Origin: Leptidea sinapis
Lineage: Eukaryota > Arthropoda > Insecta > Lepidoptera > Pieridae
Direction of reading: 5' to 3'
Length of the DNA: 64,000 bases
Assembly: GCF_905404315.1 (NCBI RefSeq)
Contig: NC_066269.1
Location: forward strand, 10,362,501-10,426,500
In this document: piece by piece, positions 22,026 through 34,959 of the stretch
How positions within the stretch are numbered: the stretch's first letter is position 1
Layout of the letters: every line of letters begins with the position of its first letter
Position numbers and translations under genes: made by a program
The notes under the pieces: model-generated
Database searches by the model: none
Told to the model about the DNA's origin: nothing
Seen by the model: only the letters and a program-made list of their open reading frames with translations

Positions 22026-22280
22026 GACTGAGAGGCTGCTTTGCACAATGGCGCACAGCGTAGCCTTCTTCTGACGTAAAGCAGTAATGTACAAGCACTT
22101 CAGTGTTTCAGTTCAGTAGGGCGCCGTATATATTGACATTACTGGGCTAATAAGACTTACAATAATTCTTATAATATCTCGTCTCGTAAGGTGACGAGCA
22201 CACACTTACGATGCTGCTCAAACTTTTACATTTCTCTAGAATCCTGAGAGTTACTGCATTGAGATTGACAAGGCATTCCA
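22026..22280 (+). repeat. Element A, copy 6 (strongly diverged)
   Basis: It is recognised by GAGGCTGCTTTGCACA, GCAGTAATGTACAAGCA, AGGGCGCCGTATATA, CATTACTGGGCTAATAAGAC and AGAATCCTGAGAGTTACTGC. The stems are broken by substitutions, so it is an older copy. Confidence 0.7.
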
Positions 22281-22669
22281 CTTATCATCATCATTATTGT
22301 CTGAGATCAGCTTATTCCAATTTTTCTCGGAAAAAAATTCAATATCAAAATAGTTCGCCTTCACATAGTAAGAGTTCATATTTTTCGATACATACACTGT
22401 AATCTAATAATTATAAAACGTCGGAAGACAATTATAATAATTCTGGGCGAAAACTTGTGCATAAACCGCTTATTTCGTAGCCATACAAACTTCTCAGGAA
22501 TATGTAGCAGTAAATCTTATTAGATCTGTAACACAACGCCTTTTATTGTAAATAATTCTTATTTATCATCCTCAAACAATACCTTTGTTCATTTATAGCC
22601 GTAGACATATTACAGCTCAGGATATCGAACGAACCCCATCTATTAGATATATTATATCAAACTTTTTTT

Positions 22670-22988
22670 TTTTATGAAAATAAGGGACGAGACGAGCAGG
22701 ACGTTCAACTGATGGTAATTGATACGCCCTGCCCATTACATTACAATGCAGTGCTGCTCAGGAGTCTTGAAAAACCCCAAAACTTCTGAGCGGCACTACA
22801 ACTGCGCTCGTCACCTTGAGACATAAGATGTTAAGTCTCATTTGCCCAGTAATTTCACTAGCTACGGCGCCCTTCAGACCGAAACACAGTAATGCTTACT
22901 ACACATTGCTGCTTCACGGCAGAAATAGGCGCCGTTGTGGTACCCATAATCTAGGCGGCATCCTGTGCAAAGGAGCCTCCCACTGGTA
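22670..22988 (-). repeat. Element A, copy 7 (full length)
   Basis: From a T10 run and ATGAAAATAAGGGACGAGAC to CTCCCACTGG. It contains a small CATTA duplication near 22737. A CCCATTACATTACAATGCAG reading shows the added bases. Confidence 0.92.
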
Positions 22989-25085
22989 AACTGTTTTTAT
23001 AATCAGATTTCATCATCTTATTGTCGATTGGTAAATGCCGGTACAAGCATGGTCATGATGTTAAGAGGTATCAAATCAAATTGAGTATTTGACGTTTGAA
23101 TGTTTTTGTTGTTTCACTTGACATATATTGTAATTGAAATGATTTATATATTGATGAAGATGTATATGTTGATTTAAAAGATTATCAATGAATTCCTGCC
23201 CGCGTGCAAAAAGAAATGACAACTTTTGACATTCATAAGTGTTCTTTCTTTCGTTCTACATTTCTTTGACCTACACAAAAGTGGTTTTGACTTGATTTAC
23301 GATTAAATAATATTATTTGTTAATCACGACCTTAGGATTGGTGTTTCGTGGAATTAAAAAACAAAAACAAAAATTATTTCCAAAATCTCAATATTTAAGT
23401 TTTAAAATTCTTCTTTTATGTTTGGTTTTCTATTAAAGTTTCTTTAGTGATTTTCATTTATTTCGACTATTCCTACGGCTACCTATTTTTTACTCATCCC
23501 TCACTAAGTTCGGTAAATCAGCCTAACTTAGTGATCAGAGAGTCTGTTCATTGAGAAATAATGATATTTCTCAATGAACAGACTCTCTCAACACTCAAAA
23601 AGAAGTGATAACCTATAATTACCGATTACTACCCCAGTTCGTGTTAACTGGCTAATATTAACTCACATAAGCAACAAAAACAATATATTCGGCTGTTCAT
23701 CTGACAATAATACTTCCGTGATAAACATTAAGACAACATTAAGTACAGGGGCTCTAAATAGCGGAATTAGGGTTCCGTCTGGCAGCCAATAGGGTTCAGT
23801 ACAATAATACAATTGCGCGGTACGTTGAATCACAAGTGGCTTAGGGTTAAGGGCACGTAGACACGACAGCTAGAAACTGTTTCCATTTACACACGACTTT
23901 TTGAATAAAGAATACTTTTATTTGAGATGGCTATGTAGAGAAGATATGAAGATCTTATCTTTATAACAATAATCATTGTTATACAATTTAATTGTATAGC
24001 AAAACAACACTTGGTGATTTCATTAAATTTTTATTTTATTTAGGACAACAAACAATCATACAAACAGTGTTACTTATAAGTAATTGTTCAAATAGTTAAG
24101 TATTTGTACAATCAACCCCGTTATCCACGACTTACTAATAATAGTGGGGTCATGAACAATCTTATATAATATTTATAAACTAAGCTAGTTATAAACTCAG
24201 TACTTAACTACTACCTATAAACTAAGTTCACGACATGTTATAGGTGATCTTAATGCTTTGTTGGTTTTGAGCGCAAGTTCTTTCCGAAGCAGTATAACTG
24301 TTTTAACCACGTATTAACTAATATGAAAAATGATTTGAAAGCTATTGAAAATAAATTGTGTGAAAATTATTGATATATTGAAGATCTTGTAAAAGGCCAG
24401 GGAATTAATAAACACCGTGGCAAATAGATAGATAGATATATATAGATAGATACCTACACCTTACTCACAGGAAGACAGGCTGCTATTGTAAATGTTGATA
24501 GTTCTGTCGAAGTTCTCACATACATTAACCTTTTTTTAACATCCCTCTCCTAAAGGAATCAATCCGAGATTTACATTATATAATTGAAGATTACTGTTTA
24601 ATTTTTATCAAGCATTATTCTTTCTGACAACAATAAACCATAAACATTTTCATTTCTATAATTTTGGACTCACCTGCGGCAACTAACTCGTAGTCTTGGT
24701 ACCTACACTTACTTGTATTGATGAAAAGATAAAACCAATGCAAAAGTGAACAATGTCCCATTCAACGGTCAGATTGCCTCGTAAAAGAAATAATTTTTAT
24801 TATACTCGGTACGATAAAGCCGGATGATAATGGAAACATTCCTGCCGCGCGTGTCCAATATCGATCGTAGCAGAGAAAACAAATTAACATCAGAGACAAC
24901 GCTCCGTTAGGTATTCGTTGATAGCTTTAGCGCGCGACTTTGTTTACCCAAAATGTTTATAACACCGCTTGATGTTACATGTAATTGATTTTATATGTCA
25001 GCCAACCATTGAATGAATGAATAAACCGATTATCACGCAGTTTAAGCGATCGGTAAAGCCGTTTTAAAACAATTCCAACAAAAAC
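22989..25085. other. 2.1 kb mostly unassigned, one hairpin listed separately
   Basis: It contains GACAACTTTTGACATTCATA near 23218, also found at 61747, which resembles the tail of a LINE family. GATA-type simple repeats lie at 24427-24453. No gene was recognised. Confidence 0.4.
23537..23588. repeat. Perfect 24-bp hairpin with 4-nt loop
   Basis: The arms are 23537-23560 (from AGAGAGTCTGTTCATTGAG to AAATA) and 23565-23588, exact complements, loop ATGA. Transcribed from either strand it would give a perfect stem. It may be the collapsed core of a foldback MITE or a hairpin RNA source. Confidence 0.85.
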
Positions 25086-25089
25086 ATAA

Positions 25090-25460
25090 ACATAATTTTT
25101 TTAAGTTGTTTCGAGACTTCTCAAAATCTACCGGTCCAAATTATATTAAAAATCTCAGTTTACTTAAGACCTTTCGAATGGCAACACACGCTATAAAAAA
25201 AAACTCGAAGGGAGAGAAGGTTGGCGGCATTCGACGCAGTTTTCGAGCCTTATAAAGAATCTTTCGAGTTTCAATTGATCGAACTCGGAATATCGAAGTA
25301 AATCCGAAAAAACACTTTTTTCGGTTTTCTGTCGTCAACCATAACTTACGAACGAATCAACCGATTTTGTCGGGCTTGGTGTCGATCGACGTGGTTTTTT
25401 GAACCTAAGAGCTGATTAGATTATTTTTGGAATCGATCGGAAAACCTGTATAAAAGTTAT
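25090..25460. repeat. Dispersed repeat H, copy 1
   Basis: It shares with 49860-50030 the blocks CCGAAAAAACAC/CATTTTTCGG, GGTTTTCTGTCGTCAACCAT and ACGAACGAATCAA, plus a preceding TTCGAAGTAAATCCG. No coding frame. Class unknown. Confidence 0.55.
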
Positions 25461-25541
25461 TCCAAACTAAGTTTAATCAACCCCTTTCAAATAGCGCCAA
25501 CCGCGATGACATCGGTAGAGCCGTTCCAAAGTTATAACTTA

Positions 25542-25917
25542 CTAGCTGATACCCCGCAACTTCATCTGCGTACACACAGGACAAAAAAAAGAACACTCAT
25601 AACGTAAATACGCCGTCGCAAGCACTTTTTGTAAATAATTAAGTGTTCTGCCAAGCTATTAATACTTTTCGCATCACACGCGATGTAAAAACTATTTTAG
25701 GTAATTTTTTTTACACCTCGGGTTACATAATTGGAATTTTAGTAAGGATCCTTAATTTAAAAAAAAAAAAAATATAGCCTATGTCACCCGGGGTTAGTGT
25801 AGCTTGCCAACAGTGAAAGAATTTTTCAAATCGGTTCAGTAGTTTCGGAGCCAATTCAATGCAAACAAACAAACAATCAAATCTTTGCTCTTTATAATAT
25901 TAGTATTGAAGTATAGA
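25542..25917 (-). mobile_element. Small non-autonomous Helitron-like element, complete
   Basis: On the minus strand it begins A|TCTATACTTCAATACTAAT, continues through GGCTCCGAAACTACTGAACC, and ends with GATGAAGTTGCGGGGTATCA then GCTAG|T. The 5' TC, 3' CTAG and insertion between A and T are Helitron hallmarks, and a short GCAGATGAAGTTGC stem lies before the 3' end. No helicase or Rep frame is present. The design matches the Lep1-type elements known in moths and butterflies. Confidence 0.8.
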
Positions 25918-25927
25918 TAAGAGGTTT

Positions 25928-25975
25928 ACATACACAAACACACACACACACATACACATACATACAGACGTACGG
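25928..25975. repeat. (CA)n-type microsatellite
   Basis: Interrupted CA/CATA run. Confidence 0.85.
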
Positions 25976-26517
25976 ACCGCGAAATAAAAGTGAAACATTC
26001 GAGATCTGATGAAAACTCGATTTTCGATAAACGAGGTAGACCAATAACAACCCAATTTTTTTAAAATTTTCAATTTTCTTAGCGGGAAGTTAAAAATTAT
26101 AATTAATATTAAATAAAATTATAATTGCAAGTTTTGTAGGCTATAGGATCCTTCCCGCCGCATATCACACAATATCACACTTTGTCAACCCCTTCCTTCC
26201 CTCCCCCTTAACGTGTGGCGTAATTTATGAATGGCCACGCCAATTTAAAAAAAATATATTTATGGTTGTAACACTCACATCACGAATCTATTTTGGCCTC
26301 ATGCACTCTAACGTATGCTCGTAGAATCTTAATTCCTCCACCCGCCGAGGTGTGGAAAATACGGCTAATACCTATTTAGGCACTAGCGGGGTTTGGAAGT
26401 CGAAAAAATATTCGAACTGTGTAACATTTAAATACATACACAACTTTCTTAGTTAAATCTTATACCGAATAGAATGTTGCGGTTATAGGTTATTTTACTA
26501 TATTATATATGTTATTA

Positions 26518-26780
26518 ATACCAGTGGGAGGCTCCTTTGCACAGGATTCACGCTGGATTATGGGTACCACAACGGCGCATATTTCTGCTGTGAAGCAGTA
26601 ATATGTCAGTATTATTGTGTTTCGGTCTGAAGGGCGCCGTAGCTACTGAAATAACTGGGCAAATGAGACCTAACATCTTATGTCTCAAGGTGACAAGCGC
26701 AGTTGTAGTGCCACTCAGAATATTTGGAGTTTTTCAACAATCCTGAGCGGCACTGCATTGTAACGGCAAGGCGTATCAAA
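26518..26780 (+). repeat. Element A, copy 8 (A-rich end missing)
   Basis: It begins CCAGTGGGAGGCTCCTTTGC and stops after GGCAAGGCGTATCAA. The larger stem has one unpaired change on its left arm (GTGCCACTCAG). Confidence 0.88.
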
Positions 26781-26939
26781 AAACGTTTGTTAGCTTTGAA
26801 TTTGAACGGGTTAATACTTAATAAAAATATATAAATAACCCAAATGAAAAGTCCTAAAAAGCCGTACACAAAATATAACTATATCATCCAAGTAAACAAA
26901 GATATTAAAAAAATATTCATTAAATAATAATTACTACTG

Positions 26940-27095
26940 GGCCAAATTATGTGAAATTTTTATGGGACCTATGGCAACCATTCCGCATCACAAAAAATCG
27001 CGTTAATCGGATCATAAATCTCAGCGCAATCGGTGTACATACATAAAAAAATACCGATCGAATTGAAAACCTCCTCCTTTTTGAAGTCGGTTAAA
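26940..27095 (+). repeat. Dispersed repeat ending in GAAGTCGGTTAAAA
   Basis: It holds GGGACCTATGGCAACCATTC and ends GAAAACCTCCTCCTTTTTGA then AGTCGGTTAAAA. It is probably the opposite terminus of the family at 3800-4170. A similar short end lies at 48565-48592. Confidence 0.45.
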
Positions 27096-27866
27096 AATAT
27101 ATTTAATCATTAAATACTAATTGTAATATATTGATTGTATTTTTATAATTTCATCCTAAGATATTTTACTTCTAATAATAATTCTATCTCACAAAAGATT
27201 TATTCTAAAATAAGTTTCCCCTGCTACGATGAAATAGGCAGTATCGGTGCGCCGGAAGTAAAGTGACGTCATCAACGCTGCAATATCCGCTCGTTAGCCA
27301 ATCGTGCACCGGAAATGTACACTGGAACCTACTTTAACAGCCCCGCTGACACACTGCTCACGTGGAGACAGGGGTTACACAACTTACACGTTACATAGAG
27401 TTCTGTACGACCCATTGAAAAAACATGAAACGAATTATAGTATCACTTGTGTGTTTGTTTGTCACAGATAGCTCCGAAAGTACTGTACTTATTTAGTTTA
27501 AATGTGTACATTTGTGGTTCATTCTACATACTTTAATTTGTCAAAATGTGGATGTAAATTTTTAATTCAGGCAAACTTTTGGCGGCTAAGTCAGAAATTT
27601 CAGGATGATGATTTTATACTGTAAAAACCATACTGTAAAAAGTCACGGGAAAACTTTATACGCATTTTACGTTTAACTACAAAAGATATATGTCATTTTG
27701 CTCGAAAACTTTTTTAAAGTAATTTTGAAAGTCTTCTTTTGGTTATTAACTTAACTGACACTGGTTTTAAAAGTTCTAAAGAGACCGAAACAAGAGTAAA
27801 TTTAAAGGTCAGGGCTATTTGGCTGATGCATTGATACTTTACTCAACCAAAGCCAAATATATTTTT
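27096..27866. other. Stretch with no recognised feature
   Basis: No convincing coding or repeat match. It includes a CG-containing block at 27240-27330. Confidence 0.45.
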
Positions 27867-28101
27867 TTATGAAAGTAAGGGACGAGACGAGCAAGACGTT
27901 CAGCGGATGGTAATTTATACGCCCAACCCAAAAATTCTGAACGGCACTACAATTGCGAAACATAAAATGTTAAGTCTCATTTGTCCAGTAAATTCACGGC
28001 GCCCTTCAGACCGAAACACAGTACGGTTTACACATTACAGCTTCACGGCAGACATAAGGCATCCTGTGCCAAGGCCAGCCAAAAGCCTCCCACTGGTAAA
28101 T
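27867..28101 (-). repeat. Element A, copy 9 (internally deleted)
   Basis: Both termini are present (ATGAAAGTAAGGGACGAGAC and CTCCCACTGG), but the left half of the larger stem and the GGTACCACAACGG block are missing. GGTAATTTATACGCCCAACC joins directly to AAAATTCTGAACGGCAC. Confidence 0.88.
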
Positions 28102-28449
28102 AAATAGCCAAACTCTTAATCTTTGCCGAGTGGCAAATGATGTATGTGGTCGAGTGTTACCTTGATGAGAGACCACACACAGGATGTATGTATATTCTAT
28201 TTATCAATTCTGGGCGCTTTCTGTTAACTTCTTGCTTTAATGTCATCATTAAAGATCTCATGAGTCGATGGTTCTGCCCGGCAGAAAAAGCTCCTACTTT
28301 CCATGCCTACTATCCTCACAGCATCACCTTACTGCGAGAAAATCCTGATTTTGCCACAGTCTGTGAAGCCTGAGCGACCTTTTTCGGATGGCCTTTTCGT
28401 AGCTGATCTACTTTTCAGCATCAGTCTTTATCAATCTCTTTTATAGCGA

Positions 28450-28660
28450 TCGGTTTCAGAAAAGGATGACAAACAAGCGTACGGGTCAACTGGTGTAAAG
28501 TGATCACCGCCGCCCACATTCTCTTGCTTTTCAAGGTTCACGCCATTTTTTTGAAGGTATCCATGTGGTATCGTCCAGGTAAAACCGCACAAGTATGTAG
28601 AAAGTTCCTTGAAAACCGCACTCTGCACACCGCCCAATATCTTGGCTTTTTTCAAATGGA
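28450..28660 (-). mobile_element. Jockey-type 3' untranslated fragment
   Basis: Plus-strand landmarks are ACGGGTCAACTGGTGTAAAG, TGATCACCGCCGCCCACAT, TTTGAAGGTATCCATGTGG and CCTTGAAAACCGCACTC. They match the family end at 3385-3640 and 63310. Non-coding. Confidence 0.7.
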
Positions 28661-29685
28661 TCGAAACTGCTTTGTCGTCAATGGCCTGTTTTTTCCACTA
28701 TCTCGTATATATGTATTATATTTTCTTTTTTAATTGTATGTCGGCTATTTTGACATTTGCCATCTTGGTTTTTATGTGTTGTTAAAAACACATTCTTTCA
28801 AAATGTAATTTGTCTAACTATCGCGGCTTATGAGATGCAATGCGCTGACAGACGGCACGGACGGTCACCAGTGTGTATGTAGGTGTGTGTTGGACGAGTG
28901 AAAACTACTCAAACAAAAAATATTTCAGTTTAACAGCATACAACGTCGGCTGGCTTCACGTGAAAGCCTCAACGCTACGCGTACCTCGAAAGCCTTCAAC
29001 AAACAAAAGCAATCAATAAACTAACAAATAAAAAGATTAAAACCTTTGGGGGAGCGTTAAATTAAAATGTTTCAACCCTATCTGGTGGAGGTATTTAGAG
29101 ATAGTCTTCCTGTTTCGTACGTCGCATTAGAGATTGAAATTTTTATGCCTTTCAATTAGATGTTCTAAGTAAATTAATAACTGTCCATCCTATGTCTACG
29201 CCAAAATTTTTGACGTATAGTGTAAACTTGTATACAATATAGGACAAAAACCATAGCAATAGAAAGACGTAGATAATTTATAGATAAATCTTTTACCTCG
29301 TATCGGGCAGCGCTGAGTTATGCATGTTAACTTAGTATTATTCCTAGTGGAAACACTATATTTTACAATATTTTATAAATGTCAAATGTAACAAATTTAT
29401 ATTTATATATTTATAAGAGCTTGAAAGAATGTCCCTCAAACTCTAATCTTATCCCTGAAATTGCTATCCCTATTTGAAAAATCCAAAATTAAAATACTAA
29501 TCAGTGATCATGAATATATCCACATAGTGAGGAAGCAAAATGAAGTAGAGTTCTGAATCTCTAACAGTTCGAGCAGCTTGCGTTCAAGCTGATGAAACAA
29601 AATATTGAAAGAGACAAGAGAAAAATTTAAGGATATAACATTAAGAAGAAATTTCTTCTACAATAAACAATATGAATGACTAACT
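28661..29685. other. 1 kb without recognised features
   Basis: AT-rich DNA. No domain, stem or shared repeat was seen. Confidence 0.5.
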
Positions 29686-29689
29686 AGAG

Positions 29690-29985
29690 AATAACTTTTT
29701 ACATCGGTCATAAGCACACTAAGTAGCTCAAGCCTCCCCTTGTTACCCTTAGTATTAGGTCTTAGTCCACTGCGAGCCCAGTGGGAGTTTGTGAATTTTA
29801 CACACAACCTTTGAATTTCTTTGCAGGTGAGTGTAGGTATACTGCCGATTATACAAATTATTTGAGTTTTCTTTAGTGTTAATTCCGCCAATATTTGCCT
29901 TTAAACAATTCGACACGTGTTTCGCCTCTACACGAGGCATCCTCAGGACGTGTTGTCTCGCCAAAAATCTGGCACGAGATATTCA
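29690..29985. repeat. Dispersed repeat with CGACACGTGTTTCGCCTC
   Basis: Contains AGTCCACTGCGAGCCCAGTG, TTGCAGGTGAGTGTAGGTAT, AATTCGACACGTGTTTCGCC, ACACGAGGCATCCTCAGGAC and AAAATCTGGCACGAGA. I recall this order of blocks from lepidopteran interspersed repeats. The class was not determined, and short open frames across it carry no domain. Confidence 0.45.
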
Positions 29986-31134
29986 GTCTCGTACTTCAAT
30001 AAATTTTCTATACTCCCGATATTTTCCTTCACCGTTCTCCCATTAAACGTTACTTAATAGACGCCATTGATTTATCGGCTTTAGACATTTGTCTCATCCT
30101 GATGCTAAGACAGAATAGAATATAATAGTAGTCTTATATTTAATTCGTATCGTGCAGACTAAATTTAGTCAAAAACCTTACACACTTATACAATGTATGC
30201 AAATATTCTTATAGACTCGTGCAAATTATTATCTTGAGTTTTACACTGAACTTGTTCATAGCGAAGCTCGAGTCGAATGGGCTTACAAATGAGACATTTA
30301 GGAATCTACACACGGGGCGCTCTGTACGCGCTATTATGAAAATAAGGTTTACATCTAGTAATTACGGCTTATATATCAAAGGTAAAGTATGCTTTACTGT
30401 TCATAACTATGAAAAGTAATTTAAAGATAAAAAATAAATTTAAATAAAATATTCGTATCCCAACATTCAGTAATAAATTTTGTACACAATGGTTAGGCTG
30501 AATATAAAAAAGTGATCATAAGTTTTCTAGCCTTTGTTTAGTTTGGAATAATTCATTTGGTTGGTTATAAGTAGTTTCATTATTTTGTCACCACATAAAC
30601 TTTCCATTGAATAGTGCCGGTAGACATTAGTGGTCCATATAAACATACCATACTTTTTGTATGCAACTAATATCAAATTCTGGAAGTATTCCCTTTTAAA
30701 TGAAATGTATTTTTAATCAATAGATAACCGAAGGAGGTAACAAACAAAAAAGTCACGAATGAAAAACATTTTTTACAATCGGTTTAAAGTACAAGTACGT
30801 ATCTTAAACCAGCACGACAAATGAGCCGCCACATGTGTATCCAGCCTAATCAAGTATCTATTCCAATTAGCCTAAGCGCACACATTGTTATGTTAATTCA
30901 TAATTTGCATTCGTAAAGGAGTTCGTAACCCTTAAATAAAAACGCATCTCGTATGTTTAATTCATTAGCAAGTGTGTGGAAACTATTAACCGACCGTGAA
31001 TTTGCGTGTTTTATTTGAACTAACTACGGACGAGCGTGGGTAAAGTTTATTGTTATTATACGATCAGATCCTATGGTAATTTGATATTGAAACCGAAACA
31101 TACTATGCGAATTTAATAACTTTTATGGAATTGC
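29986..31134. other. 1.1 kb without recognised features
   Basis: The 66-codon frame at 30219 has no recognised domain. Confidence 0.45.
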
Positions 31135-31260
31135 ATGTGGTTTCGTACACAATAAGTAACCATCGGGAACTCTATTAATAAGACGCCACTGTCTGTCCTT
31201 CTGTCAGCGGACTGTATCTCACAAACGACGATAGCTAGTCTGCTGAAATTTTACGACAGA
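31135..31260. repeat. Dispersed repeat I, copy 1
   Basis: It shares CGTACACAATAA, CGGGAAC.CTATTAA, a CTGTC-rich stretch, CTGTCAGCGG and CGATAGCTAG-like words with 60365-60560. Class unknown. Confidence 0.55.
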
Positions 31261-31321
31261 TTGTAATTTACATTAGATTTTATATTTACGTAAAGTTGAT
31301 TATCATAAGCTCTATATTTTT

Positions 31322-31400
31322 ACTAGCTACGACAGCCTTCAAACTGAAATAAAAGTGCTTTCACATGACTGCTTGACGGTGGAAATAACCGAGTTCCTAT
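31322..31400 (-). repeat. Element A remnant, copy 10
   Basis: CTAGCTACGACAGCCTTCAA, then TGACTGCTTGACGGTGGAAA and TAACCG, correspond to the middle of the element. Only about 80 bp are recognisable. Confidence 0.55.
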
Positions 31401-33440
31401 ATAAAGAACCCTTTTTGTCACAAAAATTTGTCACATACACACGGTGAAACCTTATGGCTATACTATACTTTGAACCAGAGATTCTTTAGGTCAACTAATG
31501 ACTAAGTGAAGTCAGAAATGAATTTGCATTATATGCATTATACAATTTTTTAAAGTGCTAAGTTTTAAAAACTATGTATCCCGCAACCCTTATTAGCTTT
31601 TCTAAACTCTCTTTGACCTAAAAAAAGATGAATAACGTAGATGTGACATAAAATCTGATCGTAATAAAATGCCCACAATACATTGCAGCTGTGAGACAAA
31701 TTATGTTCTCGTTTTACAATGAAGACGAAGTTAGTTATTTAGCTGACATTAAAATCATTCCAATTTTGTACTTACCTTAGTTTTGTATTACCCAATAAAG
31801 ATAGGTAATTCTAATCTAATAATGAAACTAATGTTATGTATTTAGGTTAAAAAGATCAGCCTGCTTGCCTAATATAGGTACTTTGAATCACGATATTTAC
31901 TGCTCTGTGTTTGTTTAAAAGCTGCCCAGGATACAAATAGGTTATAGAGGTATAGTTTGTACCTATGCTTTGTTTATGGTATGTCCTTAAGTCCGTGGGC
32001 AGGTTATCTTATTTTGATTACAAACAACGGCTCCGCCTAAAAATGGCGGTCTCTTTAAAATTTAGGGTTGTCTGTAAAAAGAAATGAAATATATATTTTT
32101 ATTTTATATATTTTTTTATTTATTAAAACCTAGATGTCACAATACTATTGCATATGACTCAAATAACGTAATATTGAAGGGATGTTATACCCTTTATGAT
32201 TCACGCAGTATATACATAGTCTCGCCATTTGAATTTATATAAAAAACCGAATTAGCGGATTCGATACACAAAGATTATAATTTATATTAGATTATATACT
32301 TAAATACAGATTTAATTGACATAAAAATCACCTATGAGATGAGATTAAAAAAAACCTATGAGATTCAGTATCAAATGCACCGCAAGTAGCGGGAGTACGC
32401 AAGAATTTTTCATCCTGGTTCGCGAACTGCTGTAATTGAATCGAATCCGCCCAATCGAGAAATATATTTCTAATTCAATATCAGCAACGAGACACGGCTG
32501 GACCAACTAATTTGTTTCTGTAGGGGTTCTGTACGCTAACAGGCTGGAAAATCATTATAATTGAAGCACACACAAATAATTTTGAAACATTAATTATTTC
32601 ATTTAAAAGTTATTTATTCATATAAATGAATTAAATTATTTTCACAATTTATTTTAGTAATTGTATTAGCTATACATTGTCTTAACGAGATTTATGTTGT
32701 TATGTTTGTTAAAACTTTAATAGGCGTTCCTTCTCTTTACTAGCCTCAAAGTTGTGTAACCATTCTCATGTAATATTTAAACGAAAATCATTGTACATTT
32801 CTATTGTGTTATCATTTATAAATAAATAATTTTGTAATGAATATTCATATAAGTAAAAATAGAAATGAAAAGGTGCATGTTTCTAGTGCTAACTTCCGCT
32901 GGAAATGCACAGTTATATAATTTAATAAAGATATTTCAAATCAATTATTCGTAGCAGTCAGTAATATATTTTTCTCATTTACTGAATGACCCAATGAATG
33001 AAATGCGTCTCTATAAATAAATATTAGTATTGGTATAAGGATTAATCTACGTTGTTTACAAAACAGCTACAGAAAACGCGCGAGTTGAATGCAGAGTTCA
33101 GGAATGCGATAGTGTTGTGACCAAATTATAATTGATGACCATAATAATGAGTGTGTCAATATATTTAAGCATTGCTCCACTAATAATTAAATCTCAAATG
33201 TTTGTTCTGCCTTTCTTCAACACACCTGTCTAAAATATTTTTCGCCATTTCTCGTGTTTCACGATGAATAAAAACTCGTTTTTTTTGGTACCTAACCTGA
33301 TGGACTCGGTTTTTTTATTTTAATAATAAAATAAAATATATAACATTGGATCGCAACTTTAGAATAAGAACGCGATAACACGGTAAGCGACCACTACGAC
33401 ACAGCACTACAGGGGGAGATGCTCCCGTTCTTTACCTTAG
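31401..33440. other. 2 kb without recognised features
   Basis: Strongly AT-rich. No transposon end, coding signal or hairpin was found. Confidence 0.45.
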
Positions 33441-33454
33441 GCCCCGACTGCATT

Positions 33455-33735
33455 CAACTCGTGCGCTGACGGTAGGTATGTCAAGGTCGAATTTCTAACC
33501 CGCCGGAAGGCAAGAGAGCACGCGGTCGATCGCCAACCCGCTTGATAGACGCCATCACAAAGGCTACTGAGTCCACCATGGTCCAGTATACTCGCAACGC
33601 CTCTAACCGTCAGAAATGGAAGCACATCGCCAGGAGATCTACTCTTAGAAAGGATATCGACCCACCGAACACCCCACCATGTACCTAGTCAGCTCAACCA
33701 CGACCACTCTGACAAGAGTGTCCAACTAAGAAGAA
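33455..33735 (+). pseudogene. LINE C-terminus (family D), copy 1
   Basis: From 33509 to the stop at 33686-33688 the frame reads GKRARGRSPTRLIDAITK, then NASNRQKWKHIARRST. It aligns without gaps over 45 residues with GSRSRGRSPMRWTDQI...RDNWRRIFRRST at 56145-56280. The sequence after the stop codons also matches (ACCACGAC.CTCTG.CAAGAGT ... AAGAAGAAG), so these are two copies of one non-LTR family, each only a C-terminal end. Upstream sequence is out of frame and diverged. Confidence 0.75.
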
Positions 33736-34244
33736 GTAGGTAGTACGCACTACCTACCAAATTATGAACTCTCGCAAACAGTCGACGATCGACGCGATCA
33801 AATACTATGAGAAATAAACTTAAAAAAGTAATGGATTGGTTTGATTTTTTACCGCACAAAATCAAACCACCAACTTGACGTGCTACCACTGCATCGCAAA
33901 AGGAAGTAATATTAATCTGAATTGCAATATTCAATAAAACCGGGACAAGCACTAGTCAAATACGAGATTGAAGTGGAAAATTGAATTTTAGCGAATGAAG
34001 GAAGATCGAACCAGATGACCCAATTCAGATCATTAGTTCACTAGTTGCGAATGTATTGCCTATTGATTTGAACTAACGTGTCCCGTATTGCTTATACTAT
34101 ACCGGTCCAAATATAAATTCATAGCACATATTATATTTACTTTGTTCACAAAAATCGTCACCTTTTTGCTCTTAATAGTGATTTTCGTTATTATAACACT
34201 AGAAATAATGGATTGCTTGTAACTAATTCTAGTAGGCTTCATAA

Positions 34245-34760
34245 GATAATAAAGTCCCAGCCACTGTTCAGGCATTATATAAAAATAAATTTAAATATTT
34301 TATAAAAAATGGCTCTGTCGTAAATCCTGTTACTCCACTGCTGAATATCTAAATGATCGGACAGCCTGGGACTAGATTGTGATTATTTTATAGCGATAGA
34401 AATGACTGTACAATATTGTATATTTATATTGAAAACAGCGCAAAAAATAGAATGCTGGGAGAGTTTCTTGCGCCGCTTCTTCTCTCTCAGAGCGCCAGTT
34501 GTTTCCGAAGCGGTAGAAGTATCTAGTATATTAGAAATGACATCAAAAAGAATTCTAAAGGAATCAATTTTGAGAAAATTAATGCCTTTCATGCCTTTTA
34601 ACTCATTTATTCAGTTCAGGTTTGAGTCGGACAATGACAGTTAACACACGATTAAGGAGAAAAGTGTGCTTACGTCGTCTTTAAGCACACCTTTCCCGTT
34701 CCGCTATCAGACTGCGAATGACATGTATATGTCAAAGAACGTCATTGGGTTTTAATGATA
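34245..34760 (+). pseudogene. LINE family B, C-terminal end and complete 3' region
   Basis: The plus strand near 34255 translates as KVPATVQAL, then NKFKYFIKNG, the same as KVPVTVQALSINKLKCFIKK on the minus strand near 57115. After a frameshift, SVV and TPLLNI stand for the CRKSYYSxAEYLND block. The 3' untranslated region holds TCTCAGAGCGCCAGTTGTTT (34486) and ends in the GTGTGCTTA ... TAAGCACAC stem near 34665-34690. This is the most extended family B copy and links coding end, middle and distal 3' end. Confidence 0.72.
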
Positions 34761-34959
34761 AATACTTTTAATATATTTTAAAGGATATTCCTTCAAAATA
34801 TATTAAAAATACTGAGACTAAGACAAAAAGTGAATACAGTTTTTACGTACCTTTAGCACATAAAATCTATGAATTCTATACACCCTTATGGTACGTTCGA
34901 ACACTATCACATACATATTATTTGTGAGAAAAAAGGTACCGTGTGGGAACACTGGTATC

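Noticed and set aside
33737..33758. GTAGGTAGT/ACTACCTAC inverted repeat as a let-7-like RNA seed
   Set aside because: Arms of only 9 bp with no extended precursor hairpin, lying in a LINE 3' region.
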